DNA from: Candidatus Tepidiaquacellales bacterium UBA2330
GTDB taxonomy: Bacteria > Bacteroidota > Ignavibacteria > Tepidaquicellales > Tepidaquicellaceae
NCBI GenBank assembly: GCA_002344965.1
Contig: DDUU01000026.1
Location: 4,682-68,681, forward strand
DNA: 64,000 nt
Direction: 5' to 3'
Shown here piece after piece: positions 44,696-53,253 of the stretch. Every line of letters starts with the position of its first letter. Positions within the stretch are counted from its first letter, which is position 1. The notes beneath the pieces were generated by a model. It made no database searches and was not told the origin of the DNA. It was given only the letters and a program-made list of their open reading frames with translations. The position numbers and the translations under genes are program-made.

Positions 44696-47134
44696 ATGAA
44701 GAATTTATTCCGACTAACAATAATTATAATAGTAATAGCAATAACCCGGACATCATTTGCGCAGTCAGGTGAAATATCCGGCATCGTAACTGACAGTAAG
44801 TCAGGAGCAAGTGTGGAAGCGGCTTCTGTTTCCCTTCTTAACGGCAAAGACTCATCTCTTGTAACCGGAACGGAAACAAATCAGGAAGGAAAGTTCAGTT
44901 TCAAAAATCTTCCTGACGGAGTTTATAATATAAAGATCGAACTTATAGGTTACAGCAAAGCTCACATCAGAGGTATCAAGATCAGCGCAAGCGAACTAAA
45001 AACCGAACTCGCTCCGGTGAAACTCAATTCCGGTGAAACTACAACTGAGGAAATTAATGTGGAAGCCGAGCGCAGCGCAATTGAATTTAAAGCTGATAAA
45101 AAAGTTTTTAACGTCGAACAGGGAATGAATGTGCAGGGAGGTTCGGCAGTAGATGTTTTGAAAAATATTCCTTCAGTAGCAGTCGATGCTGACGGAAACA
45201 TTAGTCTCAGAGGCGATCAGAATGTGAAGATACTCGTTGACGGAAAACCATTTGGGATGAAAAACAGTGAAACGAGAAATTCCGTGCTTGATCAGATTCC
45301 CTCAAATTTAATTCAGTCTGTTGAACTTGTAACAAATCCTTCAGCCAAATACGATGCCGAAAATTCGGCCGGAATAATAAATATCATTCTTAAGAAAAAT
45401 GAAGACTTCGGATATAACGGAAACATCATGCTTAATGCGGGTTCACAGGATAAATACAACGGATCCCTGAATTTTAATTTCCGAAAAGATAAAATGAATG
45501 TCTTCGGAAGTTATGATTACAGATTGTACAACTATTACATAACAGGAGAAAACAACAGGGAAGTATATTCCAGCAATTCACTTTATAATCAATTAGCTGA
45601 CGGATTTTCGAGAACTATCGGAAATTTTTTAAAAGGCGGATTTGACTACAACATCAGCGAAACAAATTCACTGAGTTACAATCTCAATTACAATTACAGG
45701 GACAGAAGAAGAGATGACAAGTCTTCGGCAAAAACTCTGAGCACAATTACGGGAGATCTGGAAGATCAGTATGAATTCATTACTTCCGACATCGGCGACG
45801 GATATACTCTTGATATGTCTCTGAATCATTTTTTAAAATTTAAAAATCCCGGACAGACGCTTTCATCTGAATTGATCTTTACGAAGTTCAAAGATAATTC
45901 AACCAACGTGACAACCCAGAATTATATATTTCCTACAGTGCAGAATCCTGACATAGTGAACAGATATAACGATGAATTAACAAACGAAGGAAATATTTCG
46001 GTTGATTACGTTCATCCGTTTTCAAAGGAATTCAGATTTGAGACGGGAGGTAAAATTGTTTTAAGAAGTAATGATGAAGACTATCGCGTAGAGAATTTCG
46101 ATTATAATAGTAATTCATTTGTAAACGATACTTCGCAGACGAATAAATATTTATATGATGAAAACATTTATTCTCTTTACGGAATTTACAGTATGAATAT
46201 CAAAAAATTTAATCTGAGTCTTGGACTGAGAGGCGAGCAGACAGACACAAAGGGAGATCTGGAAACTACAGGAGAAATAAATAAAAGCAGTTATTTTGAT
46301 CTCTTTCCCAGTCTGAACGCATCTCAGAAATTCAGTGAGACCGAAGAACTTCAGTTCTCCTATTCCAGAAGAATAAACAGACCGTCTTTGTCAATGATCA
46401 ATCCGTTTGTAACTGCATTTGATCCGTTCAATTATTTTGCAGGCAATCCGGAACTTAGACCGGAATATATTAATTCACTAGAACTCGGGTTTCTGAAATA
46501 TTTTGAAATGATCACATTAAATCCGTCTGTTTTTTATTCACATACAAAAGATCAGATGTCAAGGACGAGAGAGCTTATTGATTCGAATAAAGCGCTGCTG
46601 ACATTTCAGAATTACGGTAAGAATGTAAATTACGGAGCCGAGCTAGTTGTAAATTCAAAGCCGGTTGAATTCATAAGTCTGAACGGCAGCGTAAGTTATT
46701 ATAAAAATGAGATTGACGCAACCAATCTCGATTCTGGATTTGTGAATGAGAATTATACATGGAACGGAAGACTTACGGCAAATATTTACATTCCGGTCTT
46801 TGCGGATCTCGGACTGACTTATTTTTATTCGGGAAGAAATGTATTTGCGCAGGGAGTCCTTGAGCCGTTTCAGTCTTTTGACGTTTCGCTGAAAAGAGAT
46901 TTCATGGATAAGAAACTGAGTTTCGGACTGAGATTCACTGATGTTTTCAATACTCTGAAGTTTGATGTAAAGCTGAACAACACACAGAATTTTAACGAAA
47001 CATTTTTGAGAAAAAGAGATACGAGGTCAGTATTTGCAACTCTGACATACAGATTCGGTACAGACACTAAAACTCCGGAAAAGAAAAGAAGAAGAGTAAA
47101 TGACCAGCCGGGAAATGACGGTTTCGGATTTTAA
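44696..47134 (+). CDS. TonB-type outer-membrane beta-barrel protein with CarboxypepD_reg domain
   Basis: An 812-residue protein: signal peptide (to FAQ, about 23), a carboxypeptidase-regulatory-like domain (about 25-105; SGIVTDSKSGASVEAASVSLL, FSFKNLPDGVYNIKIELIGY), a plug-like domain (about 125-235; VDVLKNIPSVAVDADGNISLRG and VELVTNPSAKYDAENSAGIINIILKK), then a barrel rich in alternating aromatic strands ending in FATLTYRF. A short basic tail follows. It is an outer-membrane importer or a receptor-like barrel of the Bacteroidota 'outer membrane beta-barrel protein' group; the substrate is unknown. Confidence 0.88.
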   Translation: MKNLFRLTIIIIVIAITRTSFAQSGEISGIVTDSKSGASVEAASVSLLNGKDSSLVTGTETNQEGKFSFKNLPDGVYNIKIELIGYSKAHIRGIKISASELKTELAPVKLNSGETTTEEINVEAERSAIEFKADKKVFNVEQGMNVQGGSAVDVLKNIPSVAVDADGNISLRGDQNVKILVDGKPFGMKNSETRNSVLDQIPSNLIQSVELVTNPSAKYDAENSAGIINIILKKNEDFGYNGNIMLNAGSQDKYNGSLNFNFRKDKMNVFGSYDYRLYNYYITGENNREVYSSNSLYNQLADGFSRTIGNFLKGGFDYNISETNSLSYNLNYNYRDRRRDDKSSAKTLSTITGDLEDQYEFITSDIGDGYTLDMSLNHFLKFKNPGQTLSSELIFTKFKDNSTNVTTQNYIFPTVQNPDIVNRYNDELTNEGNISVDYVHPFSKEFRFETGGKIVLRSNDEDYRVENFDYNSNSFVNDTSQTNKYLYDENIYSLYGIYSMNIKKFNLSLGLRGEQTDTKGDLETTGEINKSSYFDLFPSLNASQKFSETEELQFSYSRRINRPSLSMINPFVTAFDPFNYFAGNPELRPEYINSLELGFLKYFEMITLNPSVFYSHTKDQMSRTRELIDSNKALLTFQNYGKNVNYGAELVVNSKPVEFISLNGSVSYYKNEIDATNLDSGFVNENYTWNGRLTANIYIPVFADLGLTYFYSGRNVFAQGVLEPFQSFDVSLKRDFMDKKLSFGLRFTDVFNTLKFDVKLNNTQNFNETFLRKRDTRSVFATLTYRFGTDTKTPEKKRRRVNDQPGNDGFGF

Positions 47135-47157
47135 AAAAAGTCTAAATAAGTTTTATA

Positions 47158-47190
47158 AAAAAGGACGCAGAGTATGCGTCCTTTATTTTT
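47158..47190 (+). terminator. Rho-independent terminator
   Basis: AAAGGACGCA / TGCGTCCTTT (47160-47169 and 47175-47184) with a T-rich tail, between the barrel gene and convergent livH. Confidence 0.85.
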
Positions 47191-47208
47191 ATAACTAAAA
47201 CTAATTTA

Positions 47209-48105
47209 TTATACTTTCTCGACTTCTTTTTTTCCGAACAGACCTGTCGGTTTAACGAGAAGAATTATTATAAGAATTGCGAATGCAATAGCGTCTCGGT
47301 AAGTCGGCGATAAATATCCGACAGTGAAAGTTTCCACTAATCCAATAATTAGTCCTCCGGCCGAAGCTCCCGGAAAATTTCCGATGCCGCCGAGGACGGC
47401 TGCGATGAATGCCTTAAGACCCGGAAGCAGTCCCATCAGAGGATCAATGCTCGGATAGTTTATGCTGTATAAAATACCGGCTGCGCCTGCGAGTGATGAA
47501 CCTATAATGAAAGTGAATGAAATTACATTGTTGATATTAATTCCCATAAGTGAAGCGGCAGTAAGATTATTTGAAACCGCCCTGATTGCTATACCCATTT
47601 TAGTTTTCATCACTATGAATCTCAATGTCATCATCAAAACTGCAGCGGAGATCAATACAACTATCTGATTAGAACCAATTGTCGCGCCAAAAATATTGAA
47701 ACTGACATTCTCGATTATTTCCGGAAAAGATTTCGGATCAGCTCCGAAAAGAAGCTGTCCGCTATATTGCAGAAACAAAGAAACGCCGATAGCTGTAATC
47801 AGAACGGTAAGCTTTGAAGATTTTCTTAATGGTTTGTAAGCAAGTTTTTCAATTACAACCCCGATGACGGATGTAATCATCATTGTCAGTATAAGTATAA
47901 CAACTGCCATTGGAATATCGGGACTGTCCACGCCAAAAGCTCTTGCCAGATATAATCCCGAAAACGCGCCGAGCATAAATATCTCGCCGTGAGCGAAGTT
48001 AATGAATTTTAAAATCCCGTAAACCATCGTATAGCCGAGAGCGATGAGTGCGTATATACTTCCGAGTGAAAGTCCGTTGATCAGCTGCTGTATAAATTCA
48101 GACAA
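47209..48105 (-). CDS. livH: Branched-chain amino-acid ABC transporter permease (LivH type)
   Basis: A 298-residue inner-membrane permease starting at TTG. It has the family opening LINGLSLGSIYALIALGYTMVYGILKFINFAHGE, about eight helices, and the conserved cytoplasmic loop (AIRAVSNNLTAASLMGINI) that meets the ATPase. The partner livM and the ATPase genes livG and livF are not adjacent: the next gene is convergent. It lies 43 nt after livK. Confidence 0.93.
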   Translation of the reverse strand: MSEFIQQLINGLSLGSIYALIALGYTMVYGILKFINFAHGEIFMLGAFSGLYLARAFGVDSPDIPMAVVILILTMMITSVIGVVIEKLAYKPLRKSSKLTVLITAIGVSLFLQYSGQLLFGADPKSFPEIIENVSFNIFGATIGSNQIVVLISAAVLMMTLRFIVMKTKMGIAIRAVSNNLTAASLMGININNVISFTFIIGSSLAGAAGILYSINYPSIDPLMGLLPGLKAFIAAVLGGIGNFPGASAGGLIIGLVETFTVGYLSPTYRDAIAFAILIIILLVKPTGLFGKKEVEKV

Positions 48106-48121
48106 GTTTAAATAATTATCT

Positions 48122-48151
48122 TAATTCCTAATTCTTAATTCTTAATTCCTA
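48122..48151. repeat. Four-copy heptanucleotide repeat in the livK-livH gap
   Basis: TAATTCC-TAATTCT-TAATTCT-TAATTCC followed by TA; the last two bases and the preceding C form the livK stop codon (minus strand TAG at 48151-48149). It could slip in copy number and change spacing between the two genes. Confidence 0.6.
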
Positions 48152-49291
48152 AGGCGCAATGGTTTCTTTGTAAACAAAATTACCATCTTTGATCTGCATA
48201 ACTACAGCCGGTTTCACAGCATTTCTCTGATCATTTATAGTGATAAGACCTGTAATGCCCTGATAATCTTTTACTTTCGCGAGTTCATTTTTAATTTTCT
48301 CGCCGTTAGTATCACCGGCTTTTTTGATTGCGTCAAAAAGTATCATACCCGCATCATAACCAAGGAAAGCCATTGCATCGGGTTTTGAACTGTATTTTTC
48401 CTGATACTTCTTGATGAAATTCTGAATGCCCGGAGACGGATCGTCGGCTGAAACGTGAGTTGAAAAGAAACTTCCTTCGAGAGCATCTTTAGCTTTGCCT
48501 TCCGTAAGTTTCTCGGATTCCCATCCGTCGCTGCCGAAGAGCGGACATGTAAGACCGATCTCTCTCGCCTGAATGGAAATAAGATTTACGTCAGTGTAAT
48601 ATCCGGGAATGAAAATCGCTTCAGGGTTTTTCGCTTTAATGGAAGTAAGCTGAGCTTTAAAATCCTTATCGCCTGCCGAATACTTCTGTTCTTCTATTAT
48701 TTCTCCGCCCAGTTCAGGAAATACTTTTTTGAAATTATCTGCAAGTCCGGTTGAGTAAGCGTTCTTCTGATCCACAAGCAGCGCAACTTTTTTTACTTTC
48801 ATAGAATTTACCGCAAACTTGCTCATCACTGTCGCCTGAAAAGGATCTATAAAACATACTCTGAAAATATAATCTCCTATCATTGTAACTTCAGGGTTAG
48901 TGGAAGCGGGAGTGATCATTGGAATTTTGAACTGCTGAGCTATCGGCGCGCCTGCTTTGCTTCTGGATGAAGCGACCTCGCCGATGACGGCAACTACTTT
49001 ATCCCTGTTAATAAGTTTCTGCACTACGGTCGGAACTTCCTGCGTCTTGCTCTGAGTATCGTCGGTGATAAGCTTTATCTGTTTTCCGAGCACGCCGCCG
49101 CTGCCGTTGACTTCCTCCACAGCGAGCATGAGACCGTTGTGTGAAGACTGACCGAAAGTAGCTTCGCTGCCCGTTAGAGATGCGAATTCGCCGATGAGAA
49201 TCTCATTTTCATTATTATCTTTGCATGAAGAAAAAATAATACCTGATGATATTACAAGAATAACCGCAAAAAATTTATATATTTTATTCAT
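48149..49291 (-). CDS. livK: Branched-chain amino-acid ABC transporter substrate-binding lipoprotein
   Basis: A 380-residue type I periplasmic binding protein. The lipoprotein signal ends at IIFSSC. Conserved fold elements follow: ILIGEFASLTGSEATFGQSSHNGLMLAVEEVN, the VVAVIGEVASSRSKA ligand loop, the MITPASTNPEVT hinge and MAFLGYDAGMILFDAIKKAG. It captures branched-chain or related amino acids for LivH. It lies upstream of livH with 43 nt between. Confidence 0.92.
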   Translation of the reverse strand: MNKIYKFFAVILVISSGIIFSSCKDNNENEILIGEFASLTGSEATFGQSSHNGLMLAVEEVNGSGGVLGKQIKLITDDTQSKTQEVPTVVQKLINRDKVVAVIGEVASSRSKAGAPIAQQFKIPMITPASTNPEVTMIGDYIFRVCFIDPFQATVMSKFAVNSMKVKKVALLVDQKNAYSTGLADNFKKVFPELGGEIIEEQKYSAGDKDFKAQLTSIKAKNPEAIFIPGYYTDVNLISIQAREIGLTCPLFGSDGWESEKLTEGKAKDALEGSFFSTHVSADDPSPGIQNFIKKYQEKYSSKPDAMAFLGYDAGMILFDAIKKAGDTNGEKIKNELAKVKDYQGITGLITINDQRNAVKPAVVMQIKDGNFVYKETIAP

Positions 49292-49543
49292 TAAAAAATT
49301 TTTAATTAGTAAAATTTGAGTGGTTTAAAATAATTTTATTAGTCAATAAAAACAATTTCATTAGAAAGACTTGAAGTTTGATATTGAAATATTCTTAATT
49401 TAGATATCAGCGCCGAGGATCCTCTAAATATGCTATCAGGTAAAAAAATTATTTGAAGATACTATTTTAAGTTACATTGTAAACAGATTTAATATTCAAA
49501 AAAACATTTAATTAATGAAGTATTATTTATAAATTGCATACCT

Positions 49544-49813
49544 ATGGCAAGAATTAACATTACAATCGTTGACGCAACCGGAAACAAAGAGCAGCAGGCG
49601 ACACTGCCTGACGACGCTTCAGTAAAGAGGATTATGGAAGTGCTGCTTCCCAAAATGAAAATGCCTCTTACCGGTCCGGACGGTGAACCGCTTTCATATA
49701 AATTTCATCACAAAGCTTCCGGCAAACAGCTTACGGAAAGTCAGACCCTTCTGGAAGCCGGCGTCAAGGAAGGCGATGTGCTGAGACTTCATCCCGAAAT
49801 TACCGCAGGTTAA
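49544..49813 (+). CDS. YukD/EsaB-like ubiquitin-fold protein with C-terminal glycine
   Basis: An 89-residue single-domain protein with a beta-grasp pattern: strand INITIVDATG (4-13), strand EQQATLPDD (16-24), helix SVKRIMEVLLPKM (26-38), strand LSYKFHHKASG (50-60), then the SQTLLEAGVKEGDVLRLHPEI turn-strand (66-86) typical of YukD/EsaB-like ubiquitin relatives. The chain ends exactly at Gly89 (EITAG), so no processing is needed to expose it. It is followed on the same strand by an E1-like and a RING gene, so it is the likely conjugated or transferred modifier. A type VII secretion role is unlikely, as no EccC-like gene is near. A 198-nt AT-rich gap with a weak hairpin (49850-49871) separates it from the E1 gene, which could allow higher expression of the modifier. 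Confidence 0.82.
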   Translation: MARINITIVDATGNKEQQATLPDDASVKRIMEVLLPKMKMPLTGPDGEPLSYKFHHKASGKQLTESQTLLEAGVKEGDVLRLHPEITAG

Positions 49814-50012
49814 TTTTTCATCTTAATTCATTCATTCAAATTTTCTGAAAGTTATTTTTTAAAATATAACTTTAGAGAAAACAGATTTATTTATTTCCTA
49901 ATAATATTTATTATCTTAAATATTTCTTAAGCGGCTTTTCTTTTTTAACATTTCACTTATTCAATATTTCAGATATTTTACAAAAAATTAATATAAATTA
50001 TCCGGAAATTTA

Positions 50013-51173
50013 TTGGAAATTATAGATGACAGGTATTCGCGCCTTGAGCTCATCACGTGGTGGGATCAGAATATTCTTAAAAATGCAAGGATACTCGTAG
50101 CCGGCTGCGGAGCTCTCGGAAATGAAATTGTAAAAAACCTGACAATGCTCGGAGTCGGAAATATTTTCACAGCAGATATGGACAAAGTTGAAAAAAGTAA
50201 TCTGACTCGCAGCGTTCTTTTCAGATATGAAGATGAAGGGAGATCAAAAGCCGAAACAATCTGCAGACGCGCACGGGAAATCAATGACGGTATTAACTTA
50301 AAATATTTTAACGGGAATATATTCAGACTCGGTCTCGGTGTGTTTAAAAATTTTGATATTATAATCGGCGGACTTGATAACAGGGAAGCGCGGCTGTTCA
50401 TCAATCAGTCCTGTTGGAAAATTAGCAGACCTTGGATCGACGGCGCTATTGAAGTTCTGAACGGAGTAGCTCGCGCATTCATTCCCCCCTTCGGAGCGTG
50501 TTATGAATGCACAATGTCCGAAATCGATTATAAAATAATTAACAAAAGAAAATCCTGCATGCTGCTCGGTATTGATGATATCATACAGGGAAAAATTCCG
50601 ACTACGCCAACCATCGCATCAGTCATCGGCGGGATACAGGCGCAGGAAGCCGTGAAGTATCTGCATAAACGAGAGGACCTGATGCTGCTCTCGGGTAAAG
50701 GATTTGTCTTTAACGGCGGGAATAATGATTCTTATATAGTAGAGTATCAGAGGAATGAAGACTGCCCTTCTCATTACACTTTTGAAAAAATTGTTCATTC
50801 GGATAAAAAATTCAGCGAAGCCGGATTAAAAGACCTGTATGAAATCGGTAAAGAACTTTTTCATTCAGATAGTTTTCAGATTGAATTTAATAATGAAACA
50901 GTATATGAACTGACTGATGAAGCAACAGGAAAAACGTTTGAGCATTTTGAAAATCTTAATCTGATGTCGGTAAGGGATGTGAAGAAAGATGACGGCAGTA
51001 TTCTGAAATTCAGATCGTTCAATAGTCTTAATACAAATTCAGATCTGTATGAACGCTTGCACGGAAAAACTTTTTCAGAAATGAAACTGCCATACAATGA
51101 TATTATAATACTCAGAAAAAATGAGGAAGAGTTCTATGTGGAGTTTGAACCGGATGAAATTTTTTCCGAATAA
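50013..51173 (+). CDS. E1-like (ThiF/UBA-fold) ubiquitin-activating enzyme homologue
   Basis: A 386-residue protein from a TTG start. ATP site: G31-C-G-A-L-G36, acidic D55/D57 (TADMDKVEKSNLTRSVLF, with N63, R66), K79 and D122/R125 (GGLDNREARLFIN). Zinc site: C163-x2-C166 (GACYECT) and probably C251-x2-H254. C182 (NKRKSC) sits where E1 enzymes carry the thioester cysteine; the ACYECT...C layout resembles UBA3. Residues about 260-386 are an extra domain ending in a TFSEMKLPYNDIIILR turn-strand like the ubiquitin fold, so it may be a UFD-like E2 docking domain (inference). It should adenylate the Gly of the upstream modifier. It lies 29 nt before the RING gene. Confidence 0.85.
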   Translation: MEIIDDRYSRLELITWWDQNILKNARILVAGCGALGNEIVKNLTMLGVGNIFTADMDKVEKSNLTRSVLFRYEDEGRSKAETICRRAREINDGINLKYFNGNIFRLGLGVFKNFDIIIGGLDNREARLFINQSCWKISRPWIDGAIEVLNGVARAFIPPFGACYECTMSEIDYKIINKRKSCMLLGIDDIIQGKIPTTPTIASVIGGIQAQEAVKYLHKREDLMLLSGKGFVFNGGNNDSYIVEYQRNEDCPSHYTFEKIVHSDKKFSEAGLKDLYEIGKELFHSDSFQIEFNNETVYELTDEATGKTFEHFENLNLMSVRDVKKDDGSILKFRSFNSLNTNSDLYERLHGKTFSEMKLPYNDIIILRKNEEEFYVEFEPDEIFSE

Positions 51174-51202
51174 AAATTATTAACAAAAATTCTATTGCAT
51201 AT

Positions 51203-52147
51203 TTGAACAATGCCGGAATAAAATATGACAATTATAAAAACAAGATATGTCCTTACTGTCAGTCGAGATTAAAAAAAGGCGCGGACATTACTGTTTGTTC
51301 AGCTTGCGGCGTCCCCCACCACAGGGAATGCTGGGACGAGAACAGCGGATGCACGAGCTACGGCTGCCGGAATAATCCACTTACCGAGAGATCTTACGAT
51401 CCTTATACAGAAGACGTCGGGAATTTAACTGTTGAATCAATCAGACAATCTCTCGTAATCCAGGAAGAAAACGAAATGATCCCGTGTCCGTCATGCAAAG
51501 AATTAATTGAAGACGAATCAGTTTACTGCAAATTCTGCGGACACAATTTAAAACAGCCTGATACACCGGAGAAAAAATCAGACGCATCAGAAGATTTTAA
51601 AAAGGAATTCAGAAAAAGATACCGCGATAAAATTAGTTACATAAGAAAAAGACAGCTCCTTACCTTATCCAGTTTTATTTTACTTTTAACCGCTCTGGGA
51701 ATACTGGTTTATATTACCGTCAGCAGACTGAATGATTATTTTGCATCGGATAAATACAGGATACAGCTTTTGCTGGAGAATTACGGACAGGCGATTGAAA
51801 ACAGAAATTTAGATTCTATTAAAGTGTATCTTGCCGATGATTATGAATTCATAAATAAGGCGGGCAAAAGATCCGGTAAGGAAGAAAGGATAAAAAGATT
51901 TGAAGGGATTTTTAAAAATGCAAAGGATATAGAATATGATATAAAGGATTTTAAATTCTTAACTGATACATCGGTAACCGGCAGCGATAAGAAGGTTTCC
52001 TTTACGGAAGAATTCATTTTTAACAGACCGGAAAAAACTAATAAGTCGGATAAATCAAAAGAGAGTGAAAATATAATAATGAGAATCAGCAAGACCGACA
52101 GCAGCACAGATAATTCCTGGAAAATATACAGAGAGACCGTAGAGTAG
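51203..52147 (+). CDS. Membrane-anchored prokaryotic RING-finger protein with NTF2-like domain (candidate E3)
   Basis: A 314-residue protein from a TTG start. The N-terminal RING (Prok-RING_1 type) has ligands C16, C19, C32, C35, H39 or H40, C43, C50, C55 (ICPYCQSRLKKGADIT, CSACGVPHHRECW, GCTSYGC). A zinc ribbon follows at C95, C98, C109, C112. A basic stretch (132-151), one membrane helix (about 152-173) and a SnoaL/DUF4440-like domain (about 184-314; LLENYGQAIENRNLDSIKVYLADDYEF) complete it. Basic residues before the helix put the RING in the cytoplasm and the C-terminus outside. It probably acts as E3-like partner of the upstream modifier and E1-like enzyme, or as a sensor. Confidence 0.82.
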   Translation: MNNAGIKYDNYKNKICPYCQSRLKKGADITVCSACGVPHHRECWDENSGCTSYGCRNNPLTERSYDPYTEDVGNLTVESIRQSLVIQEENEMIPCPSCKELIEDESVYCKFCGHNLKQPDTPEKKSDASEDFKKEFRKRYRDKISYIRKRQLLTLSSFILLLTALGILVYITVSRLNDYFASDKYRIQLLLENYGQAIENRNLDSIKVYLADDYEFINKAGKRSGKEERIKRFEGIFKNAKDIEYDIKDFKFLTDTSVTGSDKKVSFTEEFIFNRPEKTNKSDKSKESENIIMRISKTDSSTDNSWKIYRETVE

Positions 52148-52150
52148 ATA

Positions 52151-52180
52151 TAAAAAAAGAGCTGAAATAAATTCCAGCTC
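52151..52180 (-). terminator. Terminator for menA, shared with the RING gene end
   Basis: GAGCTG / CAGCTC arms (52159-52164 and 52175-52180). Read on the minus strand a seven-T run follows, so it is oriented for menA, but it lies just after the RING gene stop at 52147 as well. Confidence 0.75.
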
Positions 52181-52208
52181 CTTTCTTAAAAATTTAAGAG
52201 AAAAATGA

Positions 52209-53165
52209 TTATGCGAAAAAGAGATATGATACAAGCAGACCGAGAACAAGCGTCAGGCCGAACATCATATTAAGCTGAGCTGTCATCATAATGTGTTTAG
52301 TTCCGTATTCATATCTTGCGGATACTTCCGCCGGAAAACCTTCAGACATTTTTACAAGCTTCAGAGCAAGAGGCAGTGTAATAAAAGAAAGCAAAGCAAA
52401 CCAAGGAAGCATTTTCAGCGCTACAAAAAGCAGCACGGATAAATATGCGCCGAGTATAAGAACGTAATAAAATTTCACCGAAAGCTTTTCACCGATCAGA
52501 ATCGGAAGGGTCTTCACGCCGAACTTACCGTCAAAGTTAATGTCTCTGATATTATTCGAATGAAGAATGGCGTCTATCAGAAGTCCGAGCGGTATAGAAA
52601 AAATAACCGGCAAAATAGAAAACTCGCCTGTTTGTACAATGTAAGATCCGAGAGTCATGCCTACTCCGAAAGAAAGTATTACCTGGATATCACCGAGAGC
52701 TTTATATTTCAAAGCAATAGGCTTTGCAGTGTAAAAGATAGCAGACAGCAGACCGAATATACTGAGATAAAGTATCCACATTCCGGACTGCGTAAACAGA
52801 TATACTCCGATGAGAAATGATATCAGCAGTGAAACGAAAGCGGCTGTTTTCATTTGTTTGATTGTAAGAAATCCCATGGAAATCACCATAGAACCGCCAT
52901 GCGGGATGCCGAGCTCTTTGTCTTCTTTATCAATGCCTTTGTCGTAATCGAAAATATCATTGATAATGTTTGTGCCGACTTGTACGAGAATACAGCCTAT
53001 CAGAGTCAACGTGAAATTTATAAAATTAAACTGAAGTCCGGGATTCAGCAGTACAGCAAGCACTGAACCGAGAAGTACGGGTATAATCGATGCCGGAAAA
53101 GAATACGCCCGGGCGGCCATAAGCCAGAGCTTCAGACCTTCCGGTTTTTGTATAGTATCTGTCAT
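52209..53165 (-). CDS. menA: 1,4-dihydroxy-2-naphthoate polyprenyltransferase (UbiA family)
   Basis: A 318-residue membrane enzyme with about nine helices. It opens with LKLWLMAARAYSFPASIIPVLLGS, has the first aspartate motif NIINDIFDYDKGIDKED and a second LHSNNIRDINFDGKFGVKTLP, which fit MenA better than UbiA. It prenylates dihydroxynaphthoate to demethylmenaquinone, consistent with menaquinone respiration and NDH-2. It is convergent with the ubiquitin-like cluster. Confidence 0.9.
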   Translation of the reverse strand: MTDTIQKPEGLKLWLMAARAYSFPASIIPVLLGSVLAVLLNPGLQFNFINFTLTLIGCILVQVGTNIINDIFDYDKGIDKEDKELGIPHGGSMVISMGFLTIKQMKTAAFVSLLISFLIGVYLFTQSGMWILYLSIFGLLSAIFYTAKPIALKYKALGDIQVILSFGVGMTLGSYIVQTGEFSILPVIFSIPLGLLIDAILHSNNIRDINFDGKFGVKTLPILIGEKLSVKFYYVLILGAYLSVLLFVALKMLPWFALLSFITLPLALKLVKMSEGFPAEVSARYEYGTKHIMMTAQLNMMFGLTLVLGLLVSYLFFA

Positions 53166-53253
53166 ATATTTTTTAATTTAAAATAATGTAAATTTAATAA
53201 ATCTAATTTTTATTTAATATGATATATATATGTCAGTATGGAGAATTAATAAA

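Noticed and set aside
49544..49813. EsaB-type component of a type VII secretion system
   Set aside because: No EssC/EccC ATPase or WXG100 protein in the window; E1-like and RING neighbours explain it better.
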